Source: JAHEKD01 sp965215945 (GTDB lineage Bacteria; Pseudomonadota; Gammaproteobacteria; Arenicellales; JAHEKD01). From it: a stretch of DNA of 64,000 bases. The notes beneath the pieces are model-generated. The model was given only the letters and a program-made list of their open reading frames with translations, was not told the origin of the DNA and made no database searches. Where the stretch lies: NCBI GenBank assembly GCA_965215945.1, contig CBDCFC010000025.1:124001-188000 (forward strand). Reading direction: 5' to 3'. The position numbers were made by a program, and so were the translations under genes. Position 1 is the stretch's first letter; each line of letters begins with the position of its first letter. Below, in pieces: positions 1 to 9,795 of the stretch.

Positions 1-18
1 GCAAGAGGTCAAAGTTGA
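1..18 (+). CDS. possible 3' tail of murF (partial, cut by window edge)
   Basis: The first 15 bases read as five sense codons (A-R-G-Q-S) followed by a TGA at 16-18 that overlaps the ATG of mraY as TGATG. In gammaproteobacterial dcw clusters murF lies directly before mraY, so this is probably its last codons. The assignment rests on position only; six codons carry no family signal. Confidence 0.3.
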   Translation, partial: ARGQS

Positions 19-1103
19 TGCTGTATTGGTTATTTGATCATCTTGCTGAGTATTTTAATGCACTCAATGTTTTCCGTTATTTAACTTTTCGCGGAATTTG
101 CAGCGTTATCACCGCATTATTACTGGCCTTAATGCTGGGGCCGAAAATGATTCGCAAGCTAACCGATCGACAGATCGGCCAGACAGTTAGGACCGATGGC
201 CCGCAATCACATTTGCAAAAATCGGGCACTCCAACAATGGGCGGTGCTCTGATTATTCTTGCTTTAGTGATTTCAACTCTGCTGTGGGCTGATTTAAGTA
301 ATCACTATGTCTGGGTAGTGATTTTTGTAACCATTAGCTTCGGTTTAATCGGTTGGTACGACGATTATTTGAAAATTAAACATAAAAACCCGCGTGGTAT
401 TGGTTCTAGAAACAAATTTTTAGCTCAATCTATAGTGGCAATTATCGCCGGCTTGTGGCTGTATTTTACAGCTGCAAGTTCCGCTGAAACGCTATTTATT
501 TTGCCGATATTCAAAGACGCCACTTTCCAACTTGGCCTTGTTGCCTATTTGATTTTGAGTTATCTGGTCATTGTTGGCTCAAGTAATGCAGTTAATCTTA
601 CCGATGGCCTCGACGGTCTGGCGATCATGCCGACGGTGCTTGTAGCCGGAGGTTTGGCTGTATTTTGTTACTTAACCGGAAATATTATTTTTTCTGAATA
701 TCTCGGTATTCCTTATGTCGCTGGTGCCGGAGAGATGATTATTTTCTGTGCCGCCATCGTTGGTTCTGGGCTTGGTTTTCTCTGGTTTAACACTTATCCC
801 GCGCAAGTTTTTATGGGTGATGTTGGTGCGTTATCTTTAGGAGCAGCATTAGGAGTGGTTGCCGTGATTGCCAGGCAGGAGATTGCCTTATTCATAATGG
901 GCGGGTTATTCGTGGTTGAGACTTTATCGGTCATTATTCAAGTAGCTTCATTCAAACTGATTGGTAAACGCATTTTTCGAATGGCACCTTTGCATCATCA
1001 TTTTGAATTAAAGGGCTGGCCTGAGCCTAGGGTAATCGTGCGGTTTTGGATTATTAGCCTAATGCTGGTGTTAGTTGGTCTTGCGACCTTGAAATTGAGA
1101 TGA
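18..1103 (+). CDS. mraY: phospho-N-acetylmuramoyl-pentapeptide transferase MraY
   Basis: Integral membrane enzyme that transfers phospho-MurNAc-pentapeptide from UDP to undecaprenyl phosphate, forming lipid I. The 361-residue length matches the E. coli enzyme (360). Family signatures visible are GTPTMGG near residue 70, the acidic WYDDYLK segment near 115, NLTDGLDGLA near 195 and the MAPLHHHFELKGW loop near 325, between about ten hydrophobic segments. I chose the ATG at 18 over the TTG at 15 because it gives the usual N-terminus and the TGATG overlap with the upstream gene. The 3' end overlaps murD by ATGA, so the genes are translationally coupled. Confidence 0.97.
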   Translation: MLYWLFDHLAEYFNALNVFRYLTFRGICSVITALLLALMLGPKMIRKLTDRQIGQTVRTDGPQSHLQKSGTPTMGGALIILALVISTLLWADLSNHYVWVVIFVTISFGLIGWYDDYLKIKHKNPRGIGSRNKFLAQSIVAIIAGLWLYFTAASSAETLFILPIFKDATFQLGLVAYLILSYLVIVGSSNAVNLTDGLDGLAIMPTVLVAGGLAVFCYLTGNIIFSEYLGIPYVAGAGEMIIFCAAIVGSGLGFLWFNTYPAQVFMGDVGALSLGAALGVVAVIARQEIALFIMGGLFVVETLSVIIQVASFKLIGKRIFRMAPLHHHFELKGWPEPRVIVRFWIISLMLVLVGLATLKLR

Positions 1104-2497
1104 ATATGCAGATTAACAAGATAACGACAAATACAAAGGATAGTTGGTTGCATAAAGTCACATCAGCTTGTGTTGTCGGCCTGGGTGAAACAGGTCGATC
1201 TTGCTTGCGTTATCTCACTAGCAAGAATCTTGACATCATCGCTATGGATTCAAGTAATAAGCCAAAAGAGCTAAATAAGTTAAAAGCTCAATATCCGCAA
1301 ATAGAGTTTATTACCAGCAAACTTGATCAGCAAAAACTATTGGATTCGGACTTAATTGTTTTAAGTCCTGGTGTACCGAAAAATACCGAGGAGATTGCCT
1401 TGGCTAAGGACATGGGCGTGCCAGTAATCGGTGATATTGAATTATTTGCACATGAAACCGATGATTCGAAGGTTATTTCCATTACCGGTTCGAACGGCAA
1501 AAGTACAGTCACCGCATTATGCGGAGAGTTATTGAAAGCGGCAGGTTTAAATGCGCAAATTGGTGGCAATATCGGTTACCCAGCCCTGGATCTACTGGAC
1601 AAACCGGCTGACATTTATGTGCTTGAGTTGTCCAGCTTTCAGCTTGAATCAACATATAGCCTAAATTCAACCGTGGTTGTTATTTTGAATATCAGCCCGG
1701 ATCACATGAATCGTTATGATTCGATAGATAATTACATCGCTGCTAAACAACGAATTTTCAATCATGCTTCCAGTGTGGTCTACAACCGCGCTGATCGAAA
1801 TACCTATCCAAACGATGATTGTGCTGTAAAAATTATTAGCTTTGGCTTGGATAAACCGCAATTTCGGGAAGATTTCGGTCTTGTAACTATTGCGGGTCAA
1901 GATTGGTTGTGCCAGGGGCAAAAAAAATTGGCACCAGTGGATTCGCTACAAATCAAGGGACAGCATAATCAATTGAATGCCTTGGCTGCACTGGCTTTAG
2001 CCTATCTTACAGGTGCAGACATCGAAAAAACTATTCCTGTATTACTTGATTTTAAAGGCCTGCCGCACCGCTTTGAATTCGTCGGGCAATACAATGATGC
2101 TGACTGGATTAACGATTCTAAAGGCACGAATCCTGGAGCGACCTTCGCATCTATCAACGGCCAGCTCAAACCTGTTGTTTTGATTGCAGGCGGCGATGCT
2201 AAAGGCGCTGATTTTTCTATTCTTACCGCAGCGATCGAAACGCACGTCAAGGCCGTGGTGTTATTTGGTCGAGATGCAAGGTTGATTGAAGAAATTCTTC
2301 CAAGGCAAATTTCAACGGCTTGTGCAACAGATTTAGCAGATGCCATAGCCAAAGCAGACCAATTTGCTGATACAAATGATTTGGTTTTGTTTTCACCTGC
2401 CTGTGCAAGCTTCGATATGTTCGGCAACTACGTTGAGCGTGGTAACGCATTCAAAAAGGCTGTCAAAGCATATTTCCAGCAGGAGTGCTGTGAATGA
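1100..2497 (+). CDS. murD: UDP-N-acetylmuramoylalanine--D-glutamate ligase MurD
   Basis: Cytoplasmic Mur ligase adding D-glutamate to UDP-MurNAc-L-Ala. The N-terminal Rossmann-like domain begins with VVGLGETGRSC (about residue 26). The ATP-binding loop TGSNGKST follows near residue 130, then the central ELSSFQLE segment, NISPDHMNRY and the C-terminal NDSKGTNPGAT, all typical of MurD. At 465 residues it is somewhat longer than the E. coli protein (438), mainly through about 25 extra N-terminal residues. A second ATG lies two codons in. It overlaps mraY and ftsW by four bases each (ATGA), so it sits inside one continuous operon. Confidence 0.96.
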   Translation: MNMQINKITTNTKDSWLHKVTSACVVGLGETGRSCLRYLTSKNLDIIAMDSSNKPKELNKLKAQYPQIEFITSKLDQQKLLDSDLIVLSPGVPKNTEEIALAKDMGVPVIGDIELFAHETDDSKVISITGSNGKSTVTALCGELLKAAGLNAQIGGNIGYPALDLLDKPADIYVLELSSFQLESTYSLNSTVVVILNISPDHMNRYDSIDNYIAAKQRIFNHASSVVYNRADRNTYPNDDCAVKIISFGLDKPQFREDFGLVTIAGQDWLCQGQKKLAPVDSLQIKGQHNQLNALAALALAYLTGADIEKTIPVLLDFKGLPHRFEFVGQYNDADWINDSKGTNPGATFASINGQLKPVVLIAGGDAKGADFSILTAAIETHVKAVVLFGRDARLIEEILPRQISTACATDLADAIAKADQFADTNDLVLFSPACASFDMFGNYVERGNAFKKAVKAYFQQECCE

Positions 2498-3657
2498 GCG
2501 GTCCAGCTACACAAGCCTTACCAAGACATGAGCAGTGGGAAGTGACTGGCCCTGACCCGGTTCTACTGGTTTTATTCGGCGCAATCATTTTATTGGGACT
2601 AATGATGGTTTTTTCAGCCACTGTTAGCAATGATCACCAATTGGCGCACAGTAACTTTACCCACTTACTGATGCAGATCCTATTTTTAATCGCCGGGTTG
2701 GCGGTGTGCATAACCGTGTCATTATTCTCATTATCTTCATGGCAGTTTTATAGCAAGCCGTTATTGATTTTCGGTTTTGCTTTATTAGCCTGTGTCTTGA
2801 TTCCCGGCATTGGAATTTCAGTAAACGGCAGTCAACGTTGGTTGCCCTTAGGTCCGGTACATATGCAACCTTCAGAACTCATGAAATTGGTGATGATTAT
2901 TTATACCGCCAGTTTTTTAGTCCGCCAAGGTGAGCGAGTCAAGGAATTCAAAGTTGGCATTGTGTCGATCGGATTGATCATCACGCTGATGGCTATCCTG
3001 TTATTACTCGAGCCGGATTTTGGTAGTACGGTTGTCATAACTGCAACAGTCATTGCTATGTTGTTTTTAGGCGGAGTGAGAATTACACATTTCATGCTGG
3101 TGTTAGGCGTCGGGGTGAGCTTGTTTGCTGCGTTGGCGATGACATCATCCTATCGTTTGCAACGAATCTTAAGTTTTATGGATCCGTTTTCCGATCCATT
3201 CAACAGCGGCTTTCAACTCGTTCAAGCCTTGATTGCAATAGGCCGTGGTGAATGGTTCGGTGTCGGACTTGGTAACAGTATTCAAAAACTTTTTTATTTG
3301 CCTCATGCGCATAACGACTTTTTGCTGGCGGTGATTGGCGAGGAACTGGGCTTTTTAGGCTTAACAGCCGTTTTGGTTCTATTTGCTTTACTTATTCTGC
3401 GAATCTTTAGATTAGCCCGGCTAGCCGAACGGTCAGGGCGTATGTTTGAAGCACGGGTCGCACAAGGAATCGGCCTGCTATTGGCGTTTCAGTCGATTAT
3501 AAATATCGGCGTCAATTTAGGTGTGCTACCAACCAAGGGATTGACCTTGCCGTTTATGAGTTACGGGGGTAGTTCTTTAGTTGCCAATTGTTTGTTAATG
3601 GGGGTGTTATTTGCCATTGACCGCGAAGTTCGTCAGGAGCCGGGGGGGGAACGATGA
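2494..3657 (+). CDS. ftsW: septal lipid II glycosyltransferase FtsW (SEDS family)
   Basis: Polytopic SEDS protein of the divisome, the peptidoglycan polymerase working with PBP3/FtsI at the septum. The 387-residue sequence has about ten membrane segments. It shows the SEDS hallmarks NGSQRWLPLGPVHMQPSEL (about residues 110-130), LLEPDFGST near 170, the PHAHNDFLLAVIGEELG loop near 270 and LPFMSYGGSS near 350. It overlaps murD (ATGA at the start) and murG (ATGA at the end). FtsW rather than RodA is supported by position in the dcw cluster. Confidence 0.96.
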   Translation: MSGPATQALPRHEQWEVTGPDPVLLVLFGAIILLGLMMVFSATVSNDHQLAHSNFTHLLMQILFLIAGLAVCITVSLFSLSSWQFYSKPLLIFGFALLACVLIPGIGISVNGSQRWLPLGPVHMQPSELMKLVMIIYTASFLVRQGERVKEFKVGIVSIGLIITLMAILLLLEPDFGSTVVITATVIAMLFLGGVRITHFMLVLGVGVSLFAALAMTSSYRLQRILSFMDPFSDPFNSGFQLVQALIAIGRGEWFGVGLGNSIQKLFYLPHAHNDFLLAVIGEELGFLGLTAVLVLFALLILRIFRLARLAERSGRMFEARVAQGIGLLLAFQSIINIGVNLGVLPTKGLTLPFMSYGGSSLVANCLLMGVLFAIDREVRQEPGGER

Positions 3658-4730
3658 AAATGTTGATGGTTATGGCAGGCGGTACCGGTGGGCACATTTA
3701 TCCGGCACTGGCAATTGCAAAAGAATTGCAGAATAAGGGAGTGTCAATTGTTTGGTTGGGCACTCGTGAAGGGCTTGAAGCAAGAGTAATTCCTCAGCAA
3801 GGTATTGATATCGAATGGATTGATATTAAAGGTGTTCGCGGTACGGGTATGCTGCGCTGGTTGAAACTTCCTCTGCAATTATCGAAGGCGGTGCTTCAGG
3901 CGCTGGCAATCTTTAATCGGCGTAAACCCGATGCATTACTGAGTATGGGTGGCTTTGTTGCCGGGCCTGGTGGTATTGCGGGAAAACTTAAGAGCATTCC
4001 ACTAATACTGCATGAGGCGAATGCAATTGTCGGTTTAACCAATAAAGTCTTGGCGATGATTGCGACCAAAGTGATGTGTGCATTTCCGGCTACTAAAGGG
4101 CTGACAAAAAATGCAGAGGTTGTTGGTAATCCTGTCAGAAAAGACATTATTGATTTACACCAATCAAACTTACGATTAACAGACGAGTCGCAAAAACTTA
4201 GGTTATTAATAGTCGGAGGCAGCCAAGGTGCTTTAAGCCTAAATCAGGCCTTGCCCAATGCCATTAATCAGATTGATCCAAGCATCCGCCCAGAAATCAG
4301 ACATCAAACCGGCAAGGATCGATCTGCGCGGGTGATTGAAGATTACAACAAACTTGGCCTGGACGTTGATGTACGTGAGTATTTAGATGATATAGCCGAA
4401 AGTTATCAGTGGGCTGACTTGATTATTTGCCGCGCAGGGGCGATGACAATCGCTGAAATCACCACGGCAGGCTTACCCGCCTTAATCGTACCTTATCCAT
4501 TTTCAGCCGGCGACCATCAGGTTTTTAATGCTGAATACTTAGTCGAAAACGAGGCTGCTGAATTGCTGCTGCATGAACACCTGACCAGTGAGTCCTTGGC
4601 CTTGAGATTATCTGAGCTTTTATCCGATCGAAAACGACTGGCGCAAATGTCTGCTAACACGCTGGCATTAGCAAAAACTGATGCCACGCAAAAAGCAGTC
4701 AACGTTTGTGAGCAGGTGTTATATGCGTGA
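3654..4730 (+). CDS. murG: lipid I GlcNAc transferase MurG
   Basis: Peripheral inner-membrane GT28 enzyme adding GlcNAc from UDP-GlcNAc to lipid I to form lipid II. The N-terminal glycine-rich loop MAGGTGGHIYPALA is complete. Other signatures are the HEANAIVG segment near residue 120, VVGNPVR near 160, GGSQGA near 185 and the donor-binding CRAGAMTIAE near 260. At 358 residues it has family length (E. coli 355). The start overlaps ftsW by ATGA and its TGA falls inside the first codons of murC. Confidence 0.97.
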   Translation: MKMLMVMAGGTGGHIYPALAIAKELQNKGVSIVWLGTREGLEARVIPQQGIDIEWIDIKGVRGTGMLRWLKLPLQLSKAVLQALAIFNRRKPDALLSMGGFVAGPGGIAGKLKSIPLILHEANAIVGLTNKVLAMIATKVMCAFPATKGLTKNAEVVGNPVRKDIIDLHQSNLRLTDESQKLRLLIVGGSQGALSLNQALPNAINQIDPSIRPEIRHQTGKDRSARVIEDYNKLGLDVDVREYLDDIAESYQWADLIICRAGAMTIAEITTAGLPALIVPYPFSAGDHQVFNAEYLVENEAAELLLHEHLTSESLALRLSELLSDRKRLAQMSANTLALAKTDATQKAVNVCEQVLYA

Positions 4731-6129
4731 GCATGTTAAACATATTCACTTCGTTGGCATCGGTGGTAGCGGTATGAGCGGCATTGCTGAGGTGCTTTTG
4801 AATCAAGACTATCAAGTCAGTGGGTCTGATCTTGTCGACGGAGCGGTTGTGCAACGGCTGATTGATGCAGGTGCTACGGTCAATATTGGTCATGCGGCTG
4901 AAAACATTAACGGCTGTGATGTGGTCGTGGTTTCTTCGGCGGTTGATGAACAAAATCCGGAAGTCATTGCGGCTAGACGTGCGGCAATTCCTGTCGTTCC
5001 ACGGGCGGAAATGCTGGGTGAGCTAATGCGTTTTAGTGATGAAGGTATTGCAGTGGCAGGCACCCATGGCAAAACAACCACCACTAGCTTGATCGCTCAA
5101 GTGCTTGCCTATGGTGAGCTTGATCCGACTTTCATTGTTGGCGGTTTAGTCAATAGTGTGAAGAGCAATAGTCGTCTAGGAAAAGGTAAACATCTGGTCG
5201 CTGAAGCGGATGAAAGCGATGCTTCATTTTTACATTTACAGCCACGCATTGCTGTCGTTACCAACATCGATGCAGACCACATGGAGACTTATCAGGGTGA
5301 CTTTTCCACATTGAAGAAAACCTTTATCGATTTTTTACACAATCTGCCTTTTTATGGCTTGGCTGTACTATGCATCGACGACCCTGTGATCGAAGAAATC
5401 CGTTCACAAATCCAAAAACCGGTGTTGACTTATGGCGAAAGTGATCAAGCCGATTTCAAGGTTAACAATATTACTCAAACCGGTTTACGAACCAATTTTT
5501 CAGTGGTTTTTCCTAACGGTGATAAAGAGGAATTCAGTTTGGCTATGCCCGGCAAACACAACGTGTTAAATGCCTTGGCAGCCATCGTTGTAGCACGGCA
5601 GTTTCAGGTGCCAATGCGTGATGTCAACAAGGCTTTGTCAGAGTTCGAGGGCATTGGTAGGCGCTTTCAAAATCGTGGGCAGATTAAATCTGCAGCAGGT
5701 ACTTTTACCTTGATTGATGATTATGCGCATCATCCAAGGGAGTTGGAAGCCACCTTGGCTGCTGCGAAGAATGCCTGGCCGGACAAACGAATTTTAGTTG
5801 TCTTTCAGCCACATCGTTATTCACGAACACGAGATCTGCTGGATGATTTCAGTGTTGTTTTACAAGCGCAGCAACCGTTAATTATCACTGAAGTTTATCC
5901 TGCGGGGGAGCAACCAATCAGTGGAGCTGATGGGCGGGCATTATGTCGAAGCATTCGTGCAAGAGGTCTAAGTGAACCATTGTTTGTAGAGGAATTATCG
6001 CAATTACCGGCGTTGCTGGACAGAGTCGTCAGTGATACAGATGTGGTGTTGATGCTTGGTGCCGGCGATATTACACGTTTGGCAGCTCAACTGGAATCTG
6101 CTGGTACAACGGCGAAGGTGAACGCATGA
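4723..6129 (+). CDS. murC: UDP-N-acetylmuramate--L-alanine ligase MurC
   Basis: First Mur ligase, adding L-Ala to UDP-MurNAc in the cytoplasm. The start at 4723 gives MREHVKHIHFVGIGGSGMSG, the standard N-terminal dinucleotide-like fold, and an 8-base overlap with murG; a longer frame from 4681 would run inside murG and is rejected. ATP loop AGTHGKTTTTS lies near residue 110. DADHMETY near 180, the GIGRRFQ motif near 310 and DDYAHHP near 335 are MurC signatures. It is followed directly by ftsQ (ATGA overlap), whereas many relatives have murB and ddlB in between. Confidence 0.97.
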   Translation: MREHVKHIHFVGIGGSGMSGIAEVLLNQDYQVSGSDLVDGAVVQRLIDAGATVNIGHAAENINGCDVVVVSSAVDEQNPEVIAARRAAIPVVPRAEMLGELMRFSDEGIAVAGTHGKTTTTSLIAQVLAYGELDPTFIVGGLVNSVKSNSRLGKGKHLVAEADESDASFLHLQPRIAVVTNIDADHMETYQGDFSTLKKTFIDFLHNLPFYGLAVLCIDDPVIEEIRSQIQKPVLTYGESDQADFKVNNITQTGLRTNFSVVFPNGDKEEFSLAMPGKHNVLNALAAIVVARQFQVPMRDVNKALSEFEGIGRRFQNRGQIKSAAGTFTLIDDYAHHPRELEATLAAAKNAWPDKRILVVFQPHRYSRTRDLLDDFSVVLQAQQPLIITEVYPAGEQPISGADGRALCRSIRARGLSEPLFVEELSQLPALLDRVVSDTDVVLMLGAGDITRLAAQLESAGTTAKVNA

Positions 6130-7133
6130 AAAAGAGTGCAAATCGCGATCTTACCCTAGAACCAAAATTGGGTGAACTCAAAGTTGATACTTCTGAACTC
6201 GAAATAAATCTTAGGAAGCCAGTTCGACCTCGAAAACTTAAGATTAAAGATGAAAATCCCGTACAACTACAGGATATTGAAATCAAAAAACCCGCTATTG
6301 TTATCGCCAGCCTGTTGTTGCTTATTTCTTCGACGATGTTTGCCTTTGATCAGTTATTCAGTCCGGATAGTTTTCAAGTTGAAGAATTGAAGATTAGCGC
6401 TGATTTTAAACAACTCAGGCCCGAGCAAATTAGAGAACAAGTGCTACCACTGATTAAAAACAACTACTTTGCAGTTGATTTAAAAGAGGTCGAACAGAGA
6501 GTCAAAAATATTTCCTGGGTTGATCAAGTTTCGGTCAGACGGCAATGGCCTCGGTCAATACATATTCGTTTGAGTGAGCAGCAAGCTGCTGCACATTGGG
6601 GTGACAACGCTTATTTGAATTCTCGTGCTGAACCATTTTCGGTTGAGCAACAGGCAAATTTACATGGGTTGCCTTATCTATATGGTCCTAAAGGCACCGA
6701 AAAAGAATTACTCGATCGCTTTCATCAGTGGGAAAAGCGTTTTGCAAAAAAGCAGCTTATGCTGGAAAGCTTGACCATGACGCCGCGCTATTCCTATCAG
6801 GCTAAAGTCCTTATTCCCAGGGAACAACAAAAACAGCTTACCGAGCAGGCGTTAATGACCATGTTCGAGGAAAAACAACAACCAGTACCAGTACTAGACT
6901 GGCGAAAAATTGAGCCCTTTGCTTTAACGTTAAATTTAGGCAAAGACGATGTCGAGCAAAGGGCTAACAGATTTATAGCTGCGTTTCCTGATGCGTTTGA
7001 TCAACACTTATTAAAAGTGGAAACAATTGATCTACGTTATCCCAATGGGTTTGCAGTTCGCTGGAGCGAAAAAGATTTGCCACAGGATTTTCTCCAGTTG
7101 GCAGCAACTATCGATAAGAAAGTGAGCGAGTAG
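6126..7133 (+). CDS. ftsQ: cell division protein FtsQ
   Basis: Bitopic divisome scaffold that links early cytoplasmic and late periplasmic proteins (FtsB, FtsL). A basic, charged cytoplasmic tail of about 55 residues precedes one membrane helix (AIVIASLLLLISSTMFAF). The periplasmic POTRA domain begins FQVEELKISADFKQLRPEQI, and the WVDQVSVRRQWPRSIHIRLSEQQAAAHW stretch is characteristic of FtsQ. At 335 residues it is longer than the E. coli protein (276), partly through the extended cytoplasmic tail. It is coupled to murC by ATGA and stops seven bases before ftsA. Confidence 0.92.
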   Translation: MKKSANRDLTLEPKLGELKVDTSELEINLRKPVRPRKLKIKDENPVQLQDIEIKKPAIVIASLLLLISSTMFAFDQLFSPDSFQVEELKISADFKQLRPEQIREQVLPLIKNNYFAVDLKEVEQRVKNISWVDQVSVRRQWPRSIHIRLSEQQAAAHWGDNAYLNSRAEPFSVEQQANLHGLPYLYGPKGTEKELLDRFHQWEKRFAKKQLMLESLTMTPRYSYQAKVLIPREQQKQLTEQALMTMFEEKQQPVPVLDWRKIEPFALTLNLGKDDVEQRANRFIAAFPDAFDQHLLKVETIDLRYPNGFAVRWSEKDLPQDFLQLAATIDKKVSE

Positions 7134-7140
7134 GTTTGTA

Positions 7141-8379
7141 ATGATCAAGAAAACAGAAAGCAATCTAATTGTTGGATTGGATATCGGCACATCCAAAGTA
7201 TTAGCCATTGTGGCTGAGATTTCACCAGCGGGTGATATAGAGATTATTGGTGTTGGTCATCACCCGGCCAGAGGCATGAAAAAAGGCGTGGTATCAAACA
7301 TCGAGTCAACTGTGCAGTCGATTCAGCGGGCCATTGAAGAAGCTGAATTAATGGCGGGTTGTCAGATTTACTCTGTTTATGCCGGCATCGCAGGTGCACA
7401 CATTAATAGCTTCAATTCTCACGGTGTGGTTGCGATTCGTGATAGCGAAGTTCAACATAATGACGTAGAACGGGTGATCGAAGCGGCACAAGCGCTGGCG
7501 ATTCCTAATGATCAAAAGATTCTTCACATTCTGCCGCAGGATTTCATTATTGATGGTCAGGAAGGTATTCGTGAACCGATTGGCATGAGTGGCGTTCGCT
7601 TGGAAGCCAAAGTTCATATTATTACCGGTGCCGTCAGTGCAGCACAAAATATTATCAAGTGTATCCGTCGGGTAGGTTTGGAAGTAGATGACATTATTCT
7701 TGAACCTATTGCTTCAAGCCAAGCTGTGCTCACGGATGATGAGCGAGAACTCGGTGTGTGCTTGATCGATATTGGTGGCGGTACCACAGATATGGCGGTA
7801 TTTATTGACGGGGCAATTCGCCACACTGCCGTTATTCCAATTGCCGGCGACCAGATCACCAACGATATTGCAGTAGCGCTCAGAACGCCGACTCAGGCAG
7901 CCGATGAAATCAAAAAGAAATACGGCTGTGCCTTAACCCGCGGAGTAAGTTCTAATGATTTGATTGAAACTCCAAGTATTGGTGATCGACCTGCGCAACA
8001 GTTAACTCGCCAGTTACTGGCAGAGGTCATTGAACCACGGGTAGAAGAATTATTCAGTTTGGCCCAAGCGGAGTTAAGACGTAGCGGCTTTGAAGACTTA
8101 ATCAGTTCCGGAATCGTTCTAACTGGAGGTACCTCAAAGATGGAAGGCATGGTCGAACTGGCTGAGGAAGTGTTCCATGCTCCGGTTCGACTGGGCATGC
8201 CGCAATACGTAGGGGGCTTAAGTGAGGTAGTGCGTAACCCGATTTACTCAACCGGTGTGGGTTTGATCCAGTTTGGCTACAACAACCGTGCAAAAGCAGG
8301 CAAGGAAAAACCTAAATCGCCGTCAAGTTTTAAATCGGTCTGGGAGAGGATGAAGAATTGGTTTCAAGGAAGTTTTTAG
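7141..8379 (+). CDS. ftsA: cell division actin homologue FtsA
   Basis: Actin-fold ATPase that tethers FtsZ to the membrane and recruits downstream divisome proteins. The phosphate 1 motif GLDIGTSKV is near residue 14, LIDIGGGTTD near 206 is phosphate 2, and the adenosine motif SGIVLTGGTSKMEG is near 325. The 1C subdomain lies between residues about 85 and 165. The C-terminus ends in a short amphipathic stretch (SVWERMKNWFQGSF) that fits the membrane-targeting sequence. Length 412 residues is close to E. coli (420). Confidence 0.97.
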   Translation: MIKKTESNLIVGLDIGTSKVLAIVAEISPAGDIEIIGVGHHPARGMKKGVVSNIESTVQSIQRAIEEAELMAGCQIYSVYAGIAGAHINSFNSHGVVAIRDSEVQHNDVERVIEAAQALAIPNDQKILHILPQDFIIDGQEGIREPIGMSGVRLEAKVHIITGAVSAAQNIIKCIRRVGLEVDDIILEPIASSQAVLTDDERELGVCLIDIGGGTTDMAVFIDGAIRHTAVIPIAGDQITNDIAVALRTPTQAADEIKKKYGCALTRGVSSNDLIETPSIGDRPAQQLTRQLLAEVIEPRVEELFSLAQAELRRSGFEDLISSGIVLTGGTSKMEGMVELAEEVFHAPVRLGMPQYVGGLSEVVRNPIYSTGVGLIQFGYNNRAKAGKEKPKSPSSFKSVWERMKNWFQGSF

Positions 8380-8452
8380 TTTGATGTTTATTTATAGATA
8401 TTTGTTTTATTTTGACTTTAATTTTTACTTTTAGTGTTTAACGGAGGCAATT

Positions 8453-9652
8453 ATGTTTGAAGTTCTAGATACAATCGACCAACAAGCGGTCATCAAAGTC
8501 ATCGGTGTCGGTGGCGGGGGCGGCAACGCTCTTGAACACATGGTAAGTTCAGGCCTGGACGGGGTTGAATTTATTAACGCCAATACCGATGCACAGGTGC
8601 TCTCCCGCTCTTCGGCGGAAACCAAAATTCAGATGGGTAGCAGCCTGACTAAAGGCCTGGGTGCGGGCTCTAATCCTGATGTTGGACAACAGGCAGCCCT
8701 GGAAGATAAAGAGGCTATTTCCGATGCGCTAGGCAATGCCGATATGGTTTTTATCACAGCCGGTATGGGTGGTGGAACCGGAACCGGTGCAGCGCCTATC
8801 ATTGCGGAAGTGGCGAAAGAAAAAGGCATTTTGACGGTTGCGGTTGTGACTCGTCCATTTCCTTTCGAGGGCCGTAAACGTGCAATGATCGCTGATAAAG
8901 GTATTTGTGAGTTGGCCGAGTCAGTGGATTCACTCATCACAATTCCTAATGAGAAAATTCTCACGGTTTTAGGCAAGCAAGCGAAACTGACTGATGCTTT
9001 TGCTAAAGCGAATGACGTACTTTACAACGCGGTTCAAGGCATTGCTGAATTGATCACCCAACCGGGCCTAATCAATGTTGACTTTGCGGATGTAAAAACT
9101 GTGATGTCGGAAATGGGTATGGCGATGATGGGTTCTTCGATGTCTGCTGGTGACGATCGAGCGGTTGACGCGGCTCGAGCTGCTATTTCAAGTCCATTCC
9201 TCGAGGATGTCGATATTTCCGGTGCTCGTGGTGTCCTGGTTAATGTTACCGCCGGCCTTGATCTTGAGATTGGTGAGTTTGACGCGGTGGGTCAAATTAT
9301 TCAGGAATATGCATCTGATGATGCAACGGTTGTTGTTGGTACGGCAATTGATCCTGATATGGATGACGCTCTGCGTGTCACCATCGTCGCAACCGGTATT
9401 GGTAATCGCCGATTCGGTCGAGCTGAGAATCGCCAGCGTACGCCAGTTCGAGCACAAGCACGTGAAACTGAACGTGAATTTGCCGAACCGGTTTTCCTCA
9501 AAGAAGTTGAAAACGATGTTGATGATATGAGCCCGCGCCGTAGCAGGGCCAGACAACCCATGGTTTCAGGAGCAAACGCTTTGGCGAGCAAAGATGATGA
9601 GTATATGGAAGAGTTGGATATACCCACATTTTTACGTCGTCAGGCAGACTGA
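8453..9652 (+). CDS. ftsZ: cell division GTPase FtsZ
   Basis: Tubulin-like GTPase forming the Z ring. The GGGGGNA loop lies near residue 21, the tubulin signature GGGTGTGAAP near 107 and the T7 synergy loop NVDFADVKTVM near 205. A charged linker follows residue 320. The tail ends in EELDIPTFLRRQAD, the conserved peptide that binds FtsA and ZipA. The start has a good AACGGAGG ribosome-binding site. A 73-base AT-rich spacer separates it from ftsA, and I see no convincing terminator there. Confidence 0.98.
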   Translation: MFEVLDTIDQQAVIKVIGVGGGGGNALEHMVSSGLDGVEFINANTDAQVLSRSSAETKIQMGSSLTKGLGAGSNPDVGQQAALEDKEAISDALGNADMVFITAGMGGGTGTGAAPIIAEVAKEKGILTVAVVTRPFPFEGRKRAMIADKGICELAESVDSLITIPNEKILTVLGKQAKLTDAFAKANDVLYNAVQGIAELITQPGLINVDFADVKTVMSEMGMAMMGSSMSAGDDRAVDAARAAISSPFLEDVDISGARGVLVNVTAGLDLEIGEFDAVGQIIQEYASDDATVVVGTAIDPDMDDALRVTIVATGIGNRRFGRAENRQRTPVRAQARETEREFAEPVFLKEVENDVDDMSPRRSRARQPMVSGANALASKDDEYMEELDIPTFLRRQAD

Positions 9653-9795
9653 TTATCAGCAGTTGTTAAAAAGGCGAAGGCCTGGGATAAAGTACACAAA
9701 TGAGATAAATTGGTGTAGCATGAGTCGATGAATCATCGCCCAAATGCTTAACTTTAAACCGGCCTTCAGAGCTTGAACTAACTTAAAGAGTTCAT

